From an uncultured Collinsella sp. (lineage in GTDB: Bacteria; Actinomycetota; Coriobacteriia; Coriobacteriales; Coriobacteriaceae), in contig URVF01000005.1 in the NCBI GenBank assembly GCA_900551185.1, positions 1 to 22,944 of the forward strand: a DNA stretch of 22,944 bases, in the 5' to 3' direction. The notes beneath the pieces were generated by a model. It did no database searches. It was given only the letters and a program-made list of their open reading frames with translations, and had not been told where the DNA came from. The translations under genes and the position numbers were made by a program. Shown here piece by piece: positions 6,812-16,726 of the stretch (its first letter is position 1; each line of letters opens with the position of its first letter).

Positions 6812-6817
6812 TACAAT
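6812..6817 (+). promoter_or_regulatory. candidate -10 (TACAAT) for nifJ
   Basis: TACAAT preceded by CGGGG, the best promoter-like core in the 451-base gap before nifJ. The expected transcription start is about 6824-6826, giving a leader of roughly 275 bases. No good -35 is seen. Confidence 0.45.
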
Positions 6818-6819
6818 AA

Positions 6820-7098
6820 ACCCGCATGCGGATTTCCGTTGCGGGTGCCTCCCATCGCCGGGGCGTGCCCGGGAGCATCCGGCATGCGGCCTTTGCGGCG
6901 CTCGGTCATGTGCAAGACGGGCAGCTGGGCCTGTGGAGTGCGTGCAGCCCTCCTCGCCTCGGCATGCCTTCTCTCCACGCCATGTACCTGCTGCTGAGCC
7001 TGCCTGCCAGATGATTGGAAGCAACAGCGAAAATCCCATCACGCCAATATCCCGGCGATCGCCGGGGCCTGTATACCTATATGAGAGGAGAGGGGTAT
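6820..7098 (+). promoter_or_regulatory. long GC-rich leader of nifJ with several hairpins
   Basis: The leader starts with a hairpin (ACCCGCA 6820-6826 with TGCGGGT 6840-6846, plus an inner CGG/CCG). It contains three copies of GCATGC (6824, 6882, 6962) and a perfect 16-bp palindrome CCCGGCGATCGCCGGG (7051-7066), and ends with TATACC/GGTATA (7072-7077 and 7094-7099) placing the Shine-Dalgarno in a loop. I recognise no known riboswitch, T-box or named RNA. The rest of the gap (6648-6811) holds the repeats listed separately. Confidence 0.4.
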
Positions 7099-10638
<3,540 letters not shown>

Positions 10639-10649
10639 GTCTCCCACCG

Positions 10650-10772
10650 CAGGATCTGAGGGCTGACCTTCGCGGACGTCCTCGGACATGAAAGAACCCC
10701 CGCTGCGCACTACGTGCGGCGGGGGTTCTTTCGTCCTGCGGAGTGTCCGCGAAGGTCAGCCCTCAGATCCTG
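10650..10772. repeat. perfect 28-bp inverted repeat flanking the nifJ terminator
   Basis: Bases 10650-10677 are the exact reverse complement of 10745-10772, with 67 bases between that include the terminator hairpin. The outer arms start 11 bases after the nifJ stop. A short GGAC/GTCC pairing links arms and terminator across internal loops, so the RNA could fold into one ~123-nt rod. Confidence 0.9.
10691..10731 (+). terminator. intrinsic terminator of nifJ
   Basis: A 13-bp perfect stem (10691-10703 with 10719-10731) topped by an inner 5-bp stem (CGCAC/GTGCG) and a TAC loop. The arms begin AAAGAA and end TTCTTT, giving A- and T-rich flanks that could terminate on either strand. Confidence 0.85.
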
Positions 10773-10775
10773 CTA

Positions 10776-10819
10776 CGACTACGTCCTCGGATTGTGTGGG
10801 CGGATGAAGGACGTAGTTG
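10776..10819. repeat. inverted repeat 2 downstream of nifJ
   Basis: CGACTACGTCCT (10776-10787) pairs with 10808-10819 (one G-T wobble) around a 20-base loop. It directly follows the 28-bp inverted repeat and shares the 11-mer ACGTCCTCGGA with the inside of that repeat. Confidence 0.6.
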
Positions 10820-10843
10820 GCCGGGTATTCCGTCCCCTTCGCT

Positions 10844-10866
10844 GTTTCGCGGCTTTACCGCGAAAC
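10844..10866. repeat. inverted repeat 3 downstream of nifJ
   Basis: GTTTCGCGG / CCGCGAAAC form a perfect 9-bp hairpin with loop CTTTA. It is the third hairpin in a row after nifJ and has no T-run. Confidence 0.6.
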
Positions 10867-11293
10867 CTCGCGCCACTTTGGGGATGGATGGGGGACTTGG
10901 CTGTTGCTGCCTTTTCGGAGCCCTTCTTTATTCCTTATGCTGGATGAAAAGCCCCTTGTTTTTGCAGGGGTGCATACTCGACTTATAAGTGCATAGAATC
11001 TCGTATAGCGCGAGTAAGATATTGCGCTGACCGTTTTGTGTTTAGCAGAGATGTAGTTTGCATAATCCGACATAATCCTCGCTGCATTTAAATAAAGTTG
11101 CACGTAAATGGCGTAGATATGTCTGAGCTGGTGTTCTGTACGCTGAGCGGACAAAAACGACCGTTCACCGTTCCGCTATTTTCAAAATGAATAAAATGAG
11201 CGATAAAGAGAATATAAACCTTAATAAACTCGCGTATCGCACGGACGCGGGTTATTAATGGGTTGTAGGCCTTTTACAGAAAGGATTCCAGCA
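10867..11293 (+). promoter_or_regulatory. AT-rich region and leader upstream of arcC
   Basis: With 10639-10866 this makes a 655-base gap without a convincing gene. It has a 10-bp palindrome ACTTATAAGT (10981-10990), a TTGCATAAT motif (11058-11066) also seen before ybaB and the sensor kinase, and a possible -10 TATAAA (11213-11218). Two leader hairpins follow: 11221-11258 (13 bp, one bulge, one wobble) and CCTTT/AAAGG (11270-11284), which buries the arcC Shine-Dalgarno AAAGGA. Composition is clearly lower in GC than the flanking genes. Confidence 0.45.
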
Positions 11294-12256
11294 ATGTCTA
11301 AGCCTCTTGGCAAGCCCGATCGTATTGTCGTCGCCCTTGGCGGCAACGCCCTCGGCAACAACCCCGTCGAGCAGATCGAGGCCGTGAGCAACACCGCCCA
11401 CGCTCTCCTCGGTCTCATCGAGCAGGGTAACGAGATCATCATCACCCACGGCAACGGCCCGCAGGTCGGCATGATCCAGAACGCCTTCGCCGCTGCCCAC
11501 GATGCCATCGGTACCCCCGAGATGCCGCTGCCCGAGTGCGGCGCCATGTCCCAGGGCTACATTGGTTATCACCTGCAGCAGGGCATCGGCCGCGAGATGC
11601 ACAAGCGCTATAAGCGTTGGCACGCCGCCACCGTCGTCACCCAGATCGAGTGCGACCCGGATGATCCCGCGTTCAAGAACCCGACCAAGCCGATCGGCCC
11701 CTTCTACACCGAGGAGCAGGCCAAGGAGTTCATGGCCGAGGATCCCTCCAAGGTCTTTGTCGAGGATTCCGGCCGCGGCTGGCGTCGCGTCGTCGCTTCC
11801 CCCGATCCCAAGAAGATCGTCGAGGCCGACTCCATCCTCAACCTGCTCGACAACGAGTTCATCGTCATCGCCTGCGGTGGCGGCGGCATCCCCGTCGTCC
11901 GCGACTACGAGAACAAGGGCTGCTACAAGGGCGTTCCCGCCGTCATCGACAAGGACCTGGGCGGCGAGCTGCTGGCCGAGGACTGCGACGCCGACGTTCT
12001 GTTCCTGCTGACCGCCGTTGAGCATGTCGCCATCAACTTTGGCAAGCCCAACCAGGAGGAACTCGAGGACCTCACCGCCGATGAGGCCGAGCGCCTGGCC
12101 GATGAGGGCCAGTTCGGCAAGGGTTCCATGGAGCCCAAGGTTCGTGCTGCCATCAAGTTTGCCCGTTCCCGCAAGGGCCGCACCTGCATCATCGGCGCTC
12201 TGGACAAGGCCGCCGAGACCATGGCCGGCCTCTCCGGTACCCGCATTCACGAGTAG
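11294..12256 (+). CDS. arcC: carbamate kinase
   Basis: The enzyme makes ATP, CO2 and ammonia from carbamoyl phosphate and ADP, usually the last step of arginine/citrulline or agmatine breakdown or of purine/allantoin fermentation. The 320 residues match the family length. Motifs are V-V-A-L-G-G-N-A-L (~12-20), T-H-G-N-G-P-Q-V-G, A-M-S-Q-G-Y-I-G-Y (~79), C-G-G-G-G-I-P-V-V, A-V-I-D-K-D and the C-terminal G-S-M-E-P-K-V. ATG 11294 is chosen for AAAGGA at 11280-11285. No arginine deiminase or ornithine carbamoyltransferase is nearby, so its carbamoyl-phosphate source lies elsewhere. Codon bias is very strong, as in nifJ. Confidence 0.97.
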   Translation: MSKPLGKPDRIVVALGGNALGNNPVEQIEAVSNTAHALLGLIEQGNEIIITHGNGPQVGMIQNAFAAAHDAIGTPEMPLPECGAMSQGYIGYHLQQGIGREMHKRYKRWHAATVVTQIECDPDDPAFKNPTKPIGPFYTEEQAKEFMAEDPSKVFVEDSGRGWRRVVASPDPKKIVEADSILNLLDNEFIVIACGGGGIPVVRDYENKGCYKGVPAVIDKDLGGELLAEDCDADVLFLLTAVEHVAINFGKPNQEELEDLTADEAERLADEGQFGKGSMEPKVRAAIKFARSRKGRTCIIGALDKAAETMAGLSGTRIHE

Positions 12257-12278
12257 TCTCTACTTTGTTGCCTCTCTC

Positions 12279-12302
12279 GTGGGCGCCAGGCAAAGCGCCC
12301 AC
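12279..12302. repeat. hairpin after arcC
   Basis: GTGGGCGC / GCGCCCAC form a perfect 8-bp stem with an 8-base loop, 22 bases after the arcC stop. It lacks a T-run, so it may be an mRNA 3'-end stabiliser rather than a terminator. Confidence 0.5.
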
Positions 12303-12322
12303 AAACTAGCCTCTCTTCATGA

Positions 12323-12354
12323 GCCCCGCAGTCCGCTCCGACTGCGGGGCTTTT
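12323..12354 (+). terminator. intrinsic terminator of arcC
   Basis: GCCCCGCAGT (12323-12332) pairs perfectly with ACTGCGGGGC (12341-12350), followed by TTTTGCTATT. This is a classical terminator. Confidence 0.9.
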
Positions 12355-12363
12355 GCTATTCAC

Positions 12364-12394
12364 CTAGTCATTGGGGACGTTCTTAAATGACTAG
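12364..12394. repeat. stem-loop with GGGGACGTTC loop (copy 2, REP-like)
   Basis: A perfect 9-bp stem CTAGTCATT / AATGACTAG (12364-12372, 12386-12394) encloses GGGGACGTTCTTA. The right arm contains the stop codon of the convergent peptidase gene (12391-12393). Loop core matches copy 1 at 6647-6679; the stems are unrelated. Confidence 0.65.
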
Positions 12395-13392
12395 TAGTAG
12401 GCCCACATGGCTTCGATTTCGCTGAGGACCTCTACGACGCCCCAGCGACGGGCGCTGCGGCTGGCCGAGTTGGGGTCGTAGACGCCAATCTGGTTGGCAT
12501 CGTCGATGCCGTAGAGCACGATGTAGTGGCCTACGTTGGTAAACGTACCGGGGCGCACTGCGGCGATGACGGGCGCACCCGAGCGAAGTGCTTGAGTAAT
12601 CGATTCGCGATCGTTATAGAGCTGTGTTCCGTTGAGCCCCAGCTGCCACGCACTGCCTGTCATAAACGACCACTCGGTGGCACCAGTGGGGGCGTAGTTG
12701 CCGGCTTCGGCCAGCGCGCATATATCGACCGGCGTCTTATCGGTGTGGCCGGTCTTAAAGATATAGACCATGGTGAGGCAGGTGGGACCGCAAGCGTTTT
12801 CGCGAATAGTGCCGCCGGCATAGGGCAGCTCCGACCATGCGGGGTCAATTTGGTAGATGTGGGGCATGGTTCCGGCGCTCCACTGCGAACGCGGGGTCGA
12901 AAAAGCAAATGAGTAACCGGGCGCGACGGGAGCTTTAAGCAGCTTGTCCTCGGCAGTGGGCTCAAGACCAGCTGATCCGTGGGAGATACAGGATCCCAAA
13001 AACACAAAGACGAGGCAGGCGGCGATGGAGCAAAGCGCAAGGCGTAGGCGGCGGGCCGGAAGCGCGTGGCTTGTGGTGTGCGACGCGGGGTGAGGGGCGG
13101 AATTGCCGCGATCGCGTTGAGGTCGCGAAAAGGAGCGCTTAACGTAGTAGTCGGTCTTATGTCGATCGTAGCGGCGTGGCTGTGATGTGTCGGTCTGGCG
13201 TTGGCGTGCGCTCGTGCTCACGCGGTCTGACTGCTGCACGGTACGGCTTTGTTGCCGCGAAGAAGCCCCGGGCTGCCCTTGGGGGCGCTGCGGGTTGTCG
13301 TTGTCGGAGGTGCTTCTGGGCGTTGGCGTGGTGCGGCCGGCAAGGCGCACACTTTGTGGCCGTTGGTCGCCGTCATTGTATCCGTATGCCAT
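12391..13392 (-). CDS. membrane-anchored C39-like cysteine peptidase
   Basis: ATG at 13392-13390 is preceded by AAGGTG at 6 bases; a GTG at 13401 is possible. The 333-residue protein has ~113 residues of disordered, Gln/Ser/Arg/Pro-rich N-terminus, then a helix (~116-137: L-R-L-A-L-C-S-I-A-A-C-L-V-F-V-F-L-G). The C-terminal papain-like domain resembles Peptidase_C39_2, with catalytic Cys in E-N-A-C-G-P-T-C (C201), His in V-G-H-Y-I-V-L-Y-G (H289) and Asp in Y-D-P-N-S (D306). All three are present, so activity outside the cytoplasm is likely. L-G-S-C at the helix end resembles a lipobox but is too far from the N-terminus to be typical. No ABC exporter or bacteriocin gene is near. Confidence 0.88.
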   Translation of the reverse strand: MAYGYNDGDQRPQSVRLAGRTTPTPRSTSDNDNPQRPQGQPGASSRQQSRTVQQSDRVSTSARQRQTDTSQPRRYDRHKTDYYVKRSFSRPQRDRGNSAPHPASHTTSHALPARRLRLALCSIAACLVFVFLGSCISHGSAGLEPTAEDKLLKAPVAPGYSFAFSTPRSQWSAGTMPHIYQIDPAWSELPYAGGTIRENACGPTCLTMVYIFKTGHTDKTPVDICALAEAGNYAPTGATEWSFMTGSAWQLGLNGTQLYNDRESITQALRSGAPVIAAVRPGTFTNVGHYIVLYGIDDANQIGVYDPNSASRSARRWGVVEVLSEIEAMWAYY

Positions 13393-13747
13393 TCGAATCA
13401 CCTTGCCTCATGTGTAACTTGTCTATCCTACATAAAAAGATGCACGACACATGGGCATGTGCGCCAAAAGCCTGACAAATGGTATGAACGTTGCCGCGCC
13501 GCGCGCCAAGCGTCACGGCAACAGGTATTCAAAAGCAGACAAGATGAAAGCGTCCAAGACGAATGACGTCTCCCGCCGTTCGTCCCAAAAACGGTGCCGT
13601 TCGTTTTGCAGTTCTGCCTTCGGTCGAGCTACAAGCGGCGCTGCTGTGCCAAGGCCGTATCTTAAAGCCATGGAATAAAAGCGCGCGGCAAAACGGACCG
13701 CGCAAGGGGTGACGCCAAGGGGCGTCAAAAAGGAAAGGAGGGGAACA
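13393..13747. other. divergent intergenic region between peptidase and permease
   Basis: This 355-base gap has GACGAA/TTCGTC (13558-13584 area), a repeated GCCGTTCGT, a 6-bp hairpin GACGCC-AAGG-GGCGTC (13711-13726) just before the permease Shine-Dalgarno, and GCGCGG/CCGCGC (13683-13688 and 13698-13703). I see no convincing ORF, terminator or recognisable RNA. Promoters for both divergent genes must lie here but none is clear. Confidence 0.5.
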
Positions 13748-15199
13748 ATGGCGGACAAGAACGCAGAAGTTGCAGTCGAGGATAACGGCGGCATGAAGAA
13801 AACGCTTTCGCTCTGGAACTTCTTCACCATCGGCTTTGGTGCCATTATCGGTACCGGTTGGGTTCTGCAGGTCGGCGACTGGATGGTCGTGGGCGGCGGT
13901 CCCGTTCCCGCTATGATCGCATTCCTCTTGGGTGCAATCTTCCTCGTGCCCGTCGGAGCTGTTTTCGGTGAGCTCACGGCTGCTATCCCCATCTCGGGCG
14001 GCATCGTCGAGTATGTCGATCGTAGCTTTGGCCGTACGCTGAGCTACATCACCGGATGGCTTTTGGCCCTGGGCAACGGCATCCTGTGCCCGTGGGAGGC
14101 CATCGCCATTTCGACCCTCGTGTCCGAGATGTTCGGCAGCCTGCCCGGCCTTGAGTGGCTGCGCGCCGTCAAGCTCTACACCATCCTGGGGGCCGACGTT
14201 TACCTGTTCCCGACGCTGATCGCGCTCGGCTTTGCAGTCTACGTCATCTTCCTCAACTTCCGCGGTGCCAGCTCGGCCGCCAAACTCCAGGCCTTCCTGA
14301 CCAAGGCCCTGCTCTGCGGCATGCTGCTCGCCATGGGCGTCTCGCTGTTCACCGGCTCGCCGGACAACGCCATGCCCGTGTTCTCCCAGGTCACCGGCGC
14401 TGGTGGCGGCAAGGCCGCTACCGAGAGCACCAGCCTGTTTGCCGGCATCGTGTCGGTCCTGGTTCTGACCCCGTTCTTCTACGCCGGTTTCGACACCATT
14501 CCTCAGCAGGCTGAGGAAGCAGCCGAGGGCCTCAACTGGAACAAGTTCGGCAAGATCATCTCCCTGGCACTGCTGGCCGCTGGCGGCTTCTACATGGTCT
14601 GTATCTACTCGTTCGGCACCATCCTCGACTGGCATGAGTTTGTTAAGAGCCCGGTTCCCGCGCTCGCCTGCCTCAAGGGCATCAACATGCTTCTGTACCT
14701 GGCCATGCTCGTCATCGCTACGCTTGGACCCATGGGCCCGATGAACTCCTTCTACGGCGCCACGAGCCGCATCATGCTCGCCATGGGCCGCAAGGGCCAG
14801 CTGCCCGAGCAGTTCGCCGAGGTCGACCCCAAGTCCGGCGCTCCCAAGCTCGCCTGCGTCGTTCTGGGCGTCATCACCGTCGTCGGTCCGTTCCTGGGCA
14901 AGAACATGCTCATCCCTCTGACCAACGTGTCGGCTCTTGCCTTCATCTTCTCCTGCGGCATGGTCGCCCTCGCGTGCCTGCGCATGCGCTTCACCGAGCC
15001 CGACCTGCCTCGTCCCTACGAGGTGCCTGGCGGCAAGTTTGGCATCGGCCTCGCTATCGCTGCCTGCGCCATCATCATCGGCCTGCTCGTGATTCCGTTC
15101 TCTCCCGCCTCCCTCAACATGGTGGAGTGGAGCATCGTGATCGGCTGGCTGGCCGTCGGCCTGGCTCTCATGGCCTTCACCAATTCCCGCAAAAAGTAA
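13748..15199 (+). CDS. APC-family amino-acid permease
   Basis: The 483-residue integral membrane protein has about 12 hydrophobic helices. Family marks are the first-helix substrate motif G-F-G-A-I-I-G-T-G-W (~30-39), A-A-I-P-I-S-G-G-I-V-E-Y-V (~79-91), a P-F-F-Y-A-G-F-D-T-I-P-Q-Q-A-E-E-A segment in the middle, and R-P-Y-E-V-P-G-G-K-F near the C-terminus. It is expected to carry an amino acid or related amine by proton symport or exchange; the substrate cannot be read from sequence. ATG 13748 has AAAGGAGGGG just upstream. Codon bias is strong. The amidohydrolase follows at 131 bases, the likely metabolic partner. Confidence 0.93.
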   Translation: MADKNAEVAVEDNGGMKKTLSLWNFFTIGFGAIIGTGWVLQVGDWMVVGGGPVPAMIAFLLGAIFLVPVGAVFGELTAAIPISGGIVEYVDRSFGRTLSYITGWLLALGNGILCPWEAIAISTLVSEMFGSLPGLEWLRAVKLYTILGADVYLFPTLIALGFAVYVIFLNFRGASSAAKLQAFLTKALLCGMLLAMGVSLFTGSPDNAMPVFSQVTGAGGGKAATESTSLFAGIVSVLVLTPFFYAGFDTIPQQAEEAAEGLNWNKFGKIISLALLAAGGFYMVCIYSFGTILDWHEFVKSPVPALACLKGINMLLYLAMLVIATLGPMGPMNSFYGATSRIMLAMGRKGQLPEQFAEVDPKSGAPKLACVVLGVITVVGPFLGKNMLIPLTNVSALAFIFSCGMVALACLRMRFTEPDLPRPYEVPGGKFGIGLAIAACAIIIGLLVIPFSPASLNMVEWSIVIGWLAVGLALMAFTNSRKK

Positions 15200-15205
15200 C
15201 GCCGA

Positions 15206-15257
15206 GCCGGGGCGGATCAGGTGCGCGGGACCCTCTCTTCCGCGCACCGAACCCGGC
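15206..15257 (+). repeat. nested hairpin after the permease
   Basis: Outer stem GCCGGG/CCCGGC (15206-15211, 15252-15257) and perfect inner stem GGTGCGCGG/CCGCGCACC (15220-15228, 15240-15248). No T-run follows, so it is more likely a processing or stability element, or a weak terminator. Confidence 0.5.
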
Positions 15258-15262
15258 ACCAC

Positions 15263-15300
15263 TTGGGTAGCTTTGTGAGGCCTTAACCCAACACGGCCTC
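15263..15300 (+). promoter_or_regulatory. two overlapping, mutually exclusive hairpins before the amidohydrolase
   Basis: TTGGGT (15263-15268) can pair with ACCCAA (15286-15291), or GAGGCC (15277-15282) with GGCCTC (15295-15300), but not both in a simple nested fold. This lies 30 bases before the amidohydrolase ATG. Regulation is speculative. Confidence 0.3.
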
Positions 15301-15330
15301 GCCCACTATATGGATCCATAAGGAGGAACC

Positions 15331-16608
15331 ATGTCCACTAAGTATGCAATCGTTGGCGGCAAGCTCATCGACGGTACCGGTGCCGAGCCGGTCGAGAACT
15401 CCCTCGTTCTCGTCGACGACAACGGCAAGATCGAGTACGCCGGCGCCATGCAGGATCTTCCCGGGGGCGTTGAGGTCATCGACGCCGCCGGCAAGACCGT
15501 CCTTCCCGGCCTGATCGACACCCACCTGCACTTCTCGGGCAACTTGACCGACGATGACACCGACTGGGTCATGCAGCCGCTCCTCGAGAAGCAGGCCGTC
15601 GCCGTCAAGCAGGCCTACGACTGCCTCACCCACGGCCTCACCACCGTCTGCGAGATCGGCCGCTTTGGTATCCAGGTCCGTGACTGCATCGACAAGGGCG
15701 TCTTCAAGGGCCCGCGCGTTCTGGCCACCGGCCTTGGTTTCTGCCGCGTTGCCGGCCACGGCGACTCTCACCACTGCAGCCAGGAGCTCAACAAGGAATC
15801 GCACCCCTGGGGTGATCAGGTCGACGGTCCTTGGGATCTGCGCAAGGCCGTCCGTCGCCGCCTGCGTGAGAATCCCGATGCCATCAAGATCTGGGCTACC
15901 GGTGGCGGCATCTGGCGCTGGGACTCCGGCCGCGACCAGCACTACTGCTCCGAGGAGATTCAGGCCGTGGTCGAAGAGGCCAAGATGGTCGGAATCCCCG
16001 TGTGGAGCCACTGCTACAACAACCACGCCGCTGCCTACGATTCCGTTCGCTTTGGCTGCGAGCAGCTGATTCACGGCTTCGATATCGATGAGCGCACCAT
16101 GGACCTCATGGCCGAGCAGGGCACCTTCTTCACCCCGACGATCGCCTTCCTGCCCACCTGGTACGCCACCTATCCGCCCGTCTACGTCCCCGAGCTGCAC
16201 GACAAGTACGAGGGCACCCTGGTCGAGAAGGAGCTGCAGCGCAACTACGACTGCCTGCGTGAGGCCAAGAAGCGCGGCGTCGTCATGACGATCGGCTCCG
16301 ACTCCTTCTCCTTCGTCACCCCGTACGGCACCTGCTCCATCGAGGAGATGTACGAGTTCGTCGACAAGATCGGCTTCACCCCGGTCGAGACCATCACCTG
16401 TGCCACCCTCAACGGTGCCAAGATGTGCCACATCGAGGACGAGACCGGTTCCATCGAGGCCGGCAAGTGCGCCGACCTGCTGGTCGTCAACGGTGACGTC
16501 GCCGCCGACATCCACGTGCTCAACACCGACAACATGGACGTCATCATGAAGGACGGCTGGATTGTCGAGGCTGGCACCTTCGGCGAGGCAAACAAGTACA
16601 GCGCCTAA
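15331..16608 (+). CDS. metal-dependent amidohydrolase (imidazolonepropionase/prolidase-like)
   Basis: The 425-residue cytosolic enzyme has an N-terminal beta-sandwich, a TIM barrel and a C-terminal return to the sandwich (A-G-K-C-A-D-L-L-V-V-N-G-D). Predicted metal and catalytic ligands are all present: H65-x-H67, K186 in D-A-I-K-I-W-A-T-G-G (likely carboxylated), H227 in W-S-H-C, H248 in I-H-G-F and D324 in G-S-D-S. This pattern fits the subgroup holding imidazolonepropionase-like enzymes and Xaa-Pro/Xaa-Arg dipeptidases; the substrate is unknown. AAGGAGG at 15320-15326 supports ATG 15331. Strong codon bias and the permease upstream suggest an abundant catabolic enzyme acting on an imported substrate. 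Confidence 0.92.
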   Translation: MSTKYAIVGGKLIDGTGAEPVENSLVLVDDNGKIEYAGAMQDLPGGVEVIDAAGKTVLPGLIDTHLHFSGNLTDDDTDWVMQPLLEKQAVAVKQAYDCLTHGLTTVCEIGRFGIQVRDCIDKGVFKGPRVLATGLGFCRVAGHGDSHHCSQELNKESHPWGDQVDGPWDLRKAVRRRLRENPDAIKIWATGGGIWRWDSGRDQHYCSEEIQAVVEEAKMVGIPVWSHCYNNHAAAYDSVRFGCEQLIHGFDIDERTMDLMAEQGTFFTPTIAFLPTWYATYPPVYVPELHDKYEGTLVEKELQRNYDCLREAKKRGVVMTIGSDSFSFVTPYGTCSIEEMYEFVDKIGFTPVETITCATLNGAKMCHIEDETGSIEAGKCADLLVVNGDVAADIHVLNTDNMDVIMKDGWIVEAGTFGEANKYSA

Positions 16609-16649
16609 GCTACCGTTCATCGATGGGTTGATGTAAAACACAGTATTTG

Positions 16650-16664
16650 ATTGCATAATGCAAT
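16650..16664. promoter_or_regulatory. 15-bp palindrome with candidate -10 before the sensor kinase
   Basis: ATTGCAT-A-ATGCAAT is a perfect palindrome that contains TTGCATAAT (16651-16659) and a possible -10 CATAAT (16654-16659). It may be both promoter core and operator. It lies directly upstream of the terminator at 16665-16693. Confidence 0.45.
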
Positions 16665-16693
16665 GGAGAGGGTCGCTTGCGGCCCTCTTTATT
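16665..16693 (+). terminator. intrinsic terminator between amidohydrolase and sensor kinase
   Basis: AGAGGGTCG pairs with 16680-16688 (9 bp, one wobble) around CTTG, followed by TTATTG. It is 57 bases after the amidohydrolase stop and 22 bases before the sensor-kinase Shine-Dalgarno. Confidence 0.75.
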
Positions 16694-16726
16694 GCTATGG
16701 GGTGCGTCAGTAAGAAGGAGATGACG

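Noticed and set aside
6820..7098. nifJ leader as SRP RNA, RNase P RNA, tmRNA or a known riboswitch
   Set aside because: None of the signature motifs of these RNAs was found; it is only described as a structured leader.
11081..11105. Possible ArgR box before arcC
   Set aside because: The half-site spacing is close but at least two consensus positions fail; not enough to call.
10855..11154. Minus-strand ORF of 99 codons between nifJ and arcC
   Set aside because: No good Shine-Dalgarno, crosses an AT-rich regulatory region and a hairpin; no recognisable protein features.
13529..15319. 596-codon minus-strand ORF opposite the permease
   Set aside because: Shadow of a clear membrane transporter; composition is His/Glu/Gly/Asp-rich without recognisable domains.
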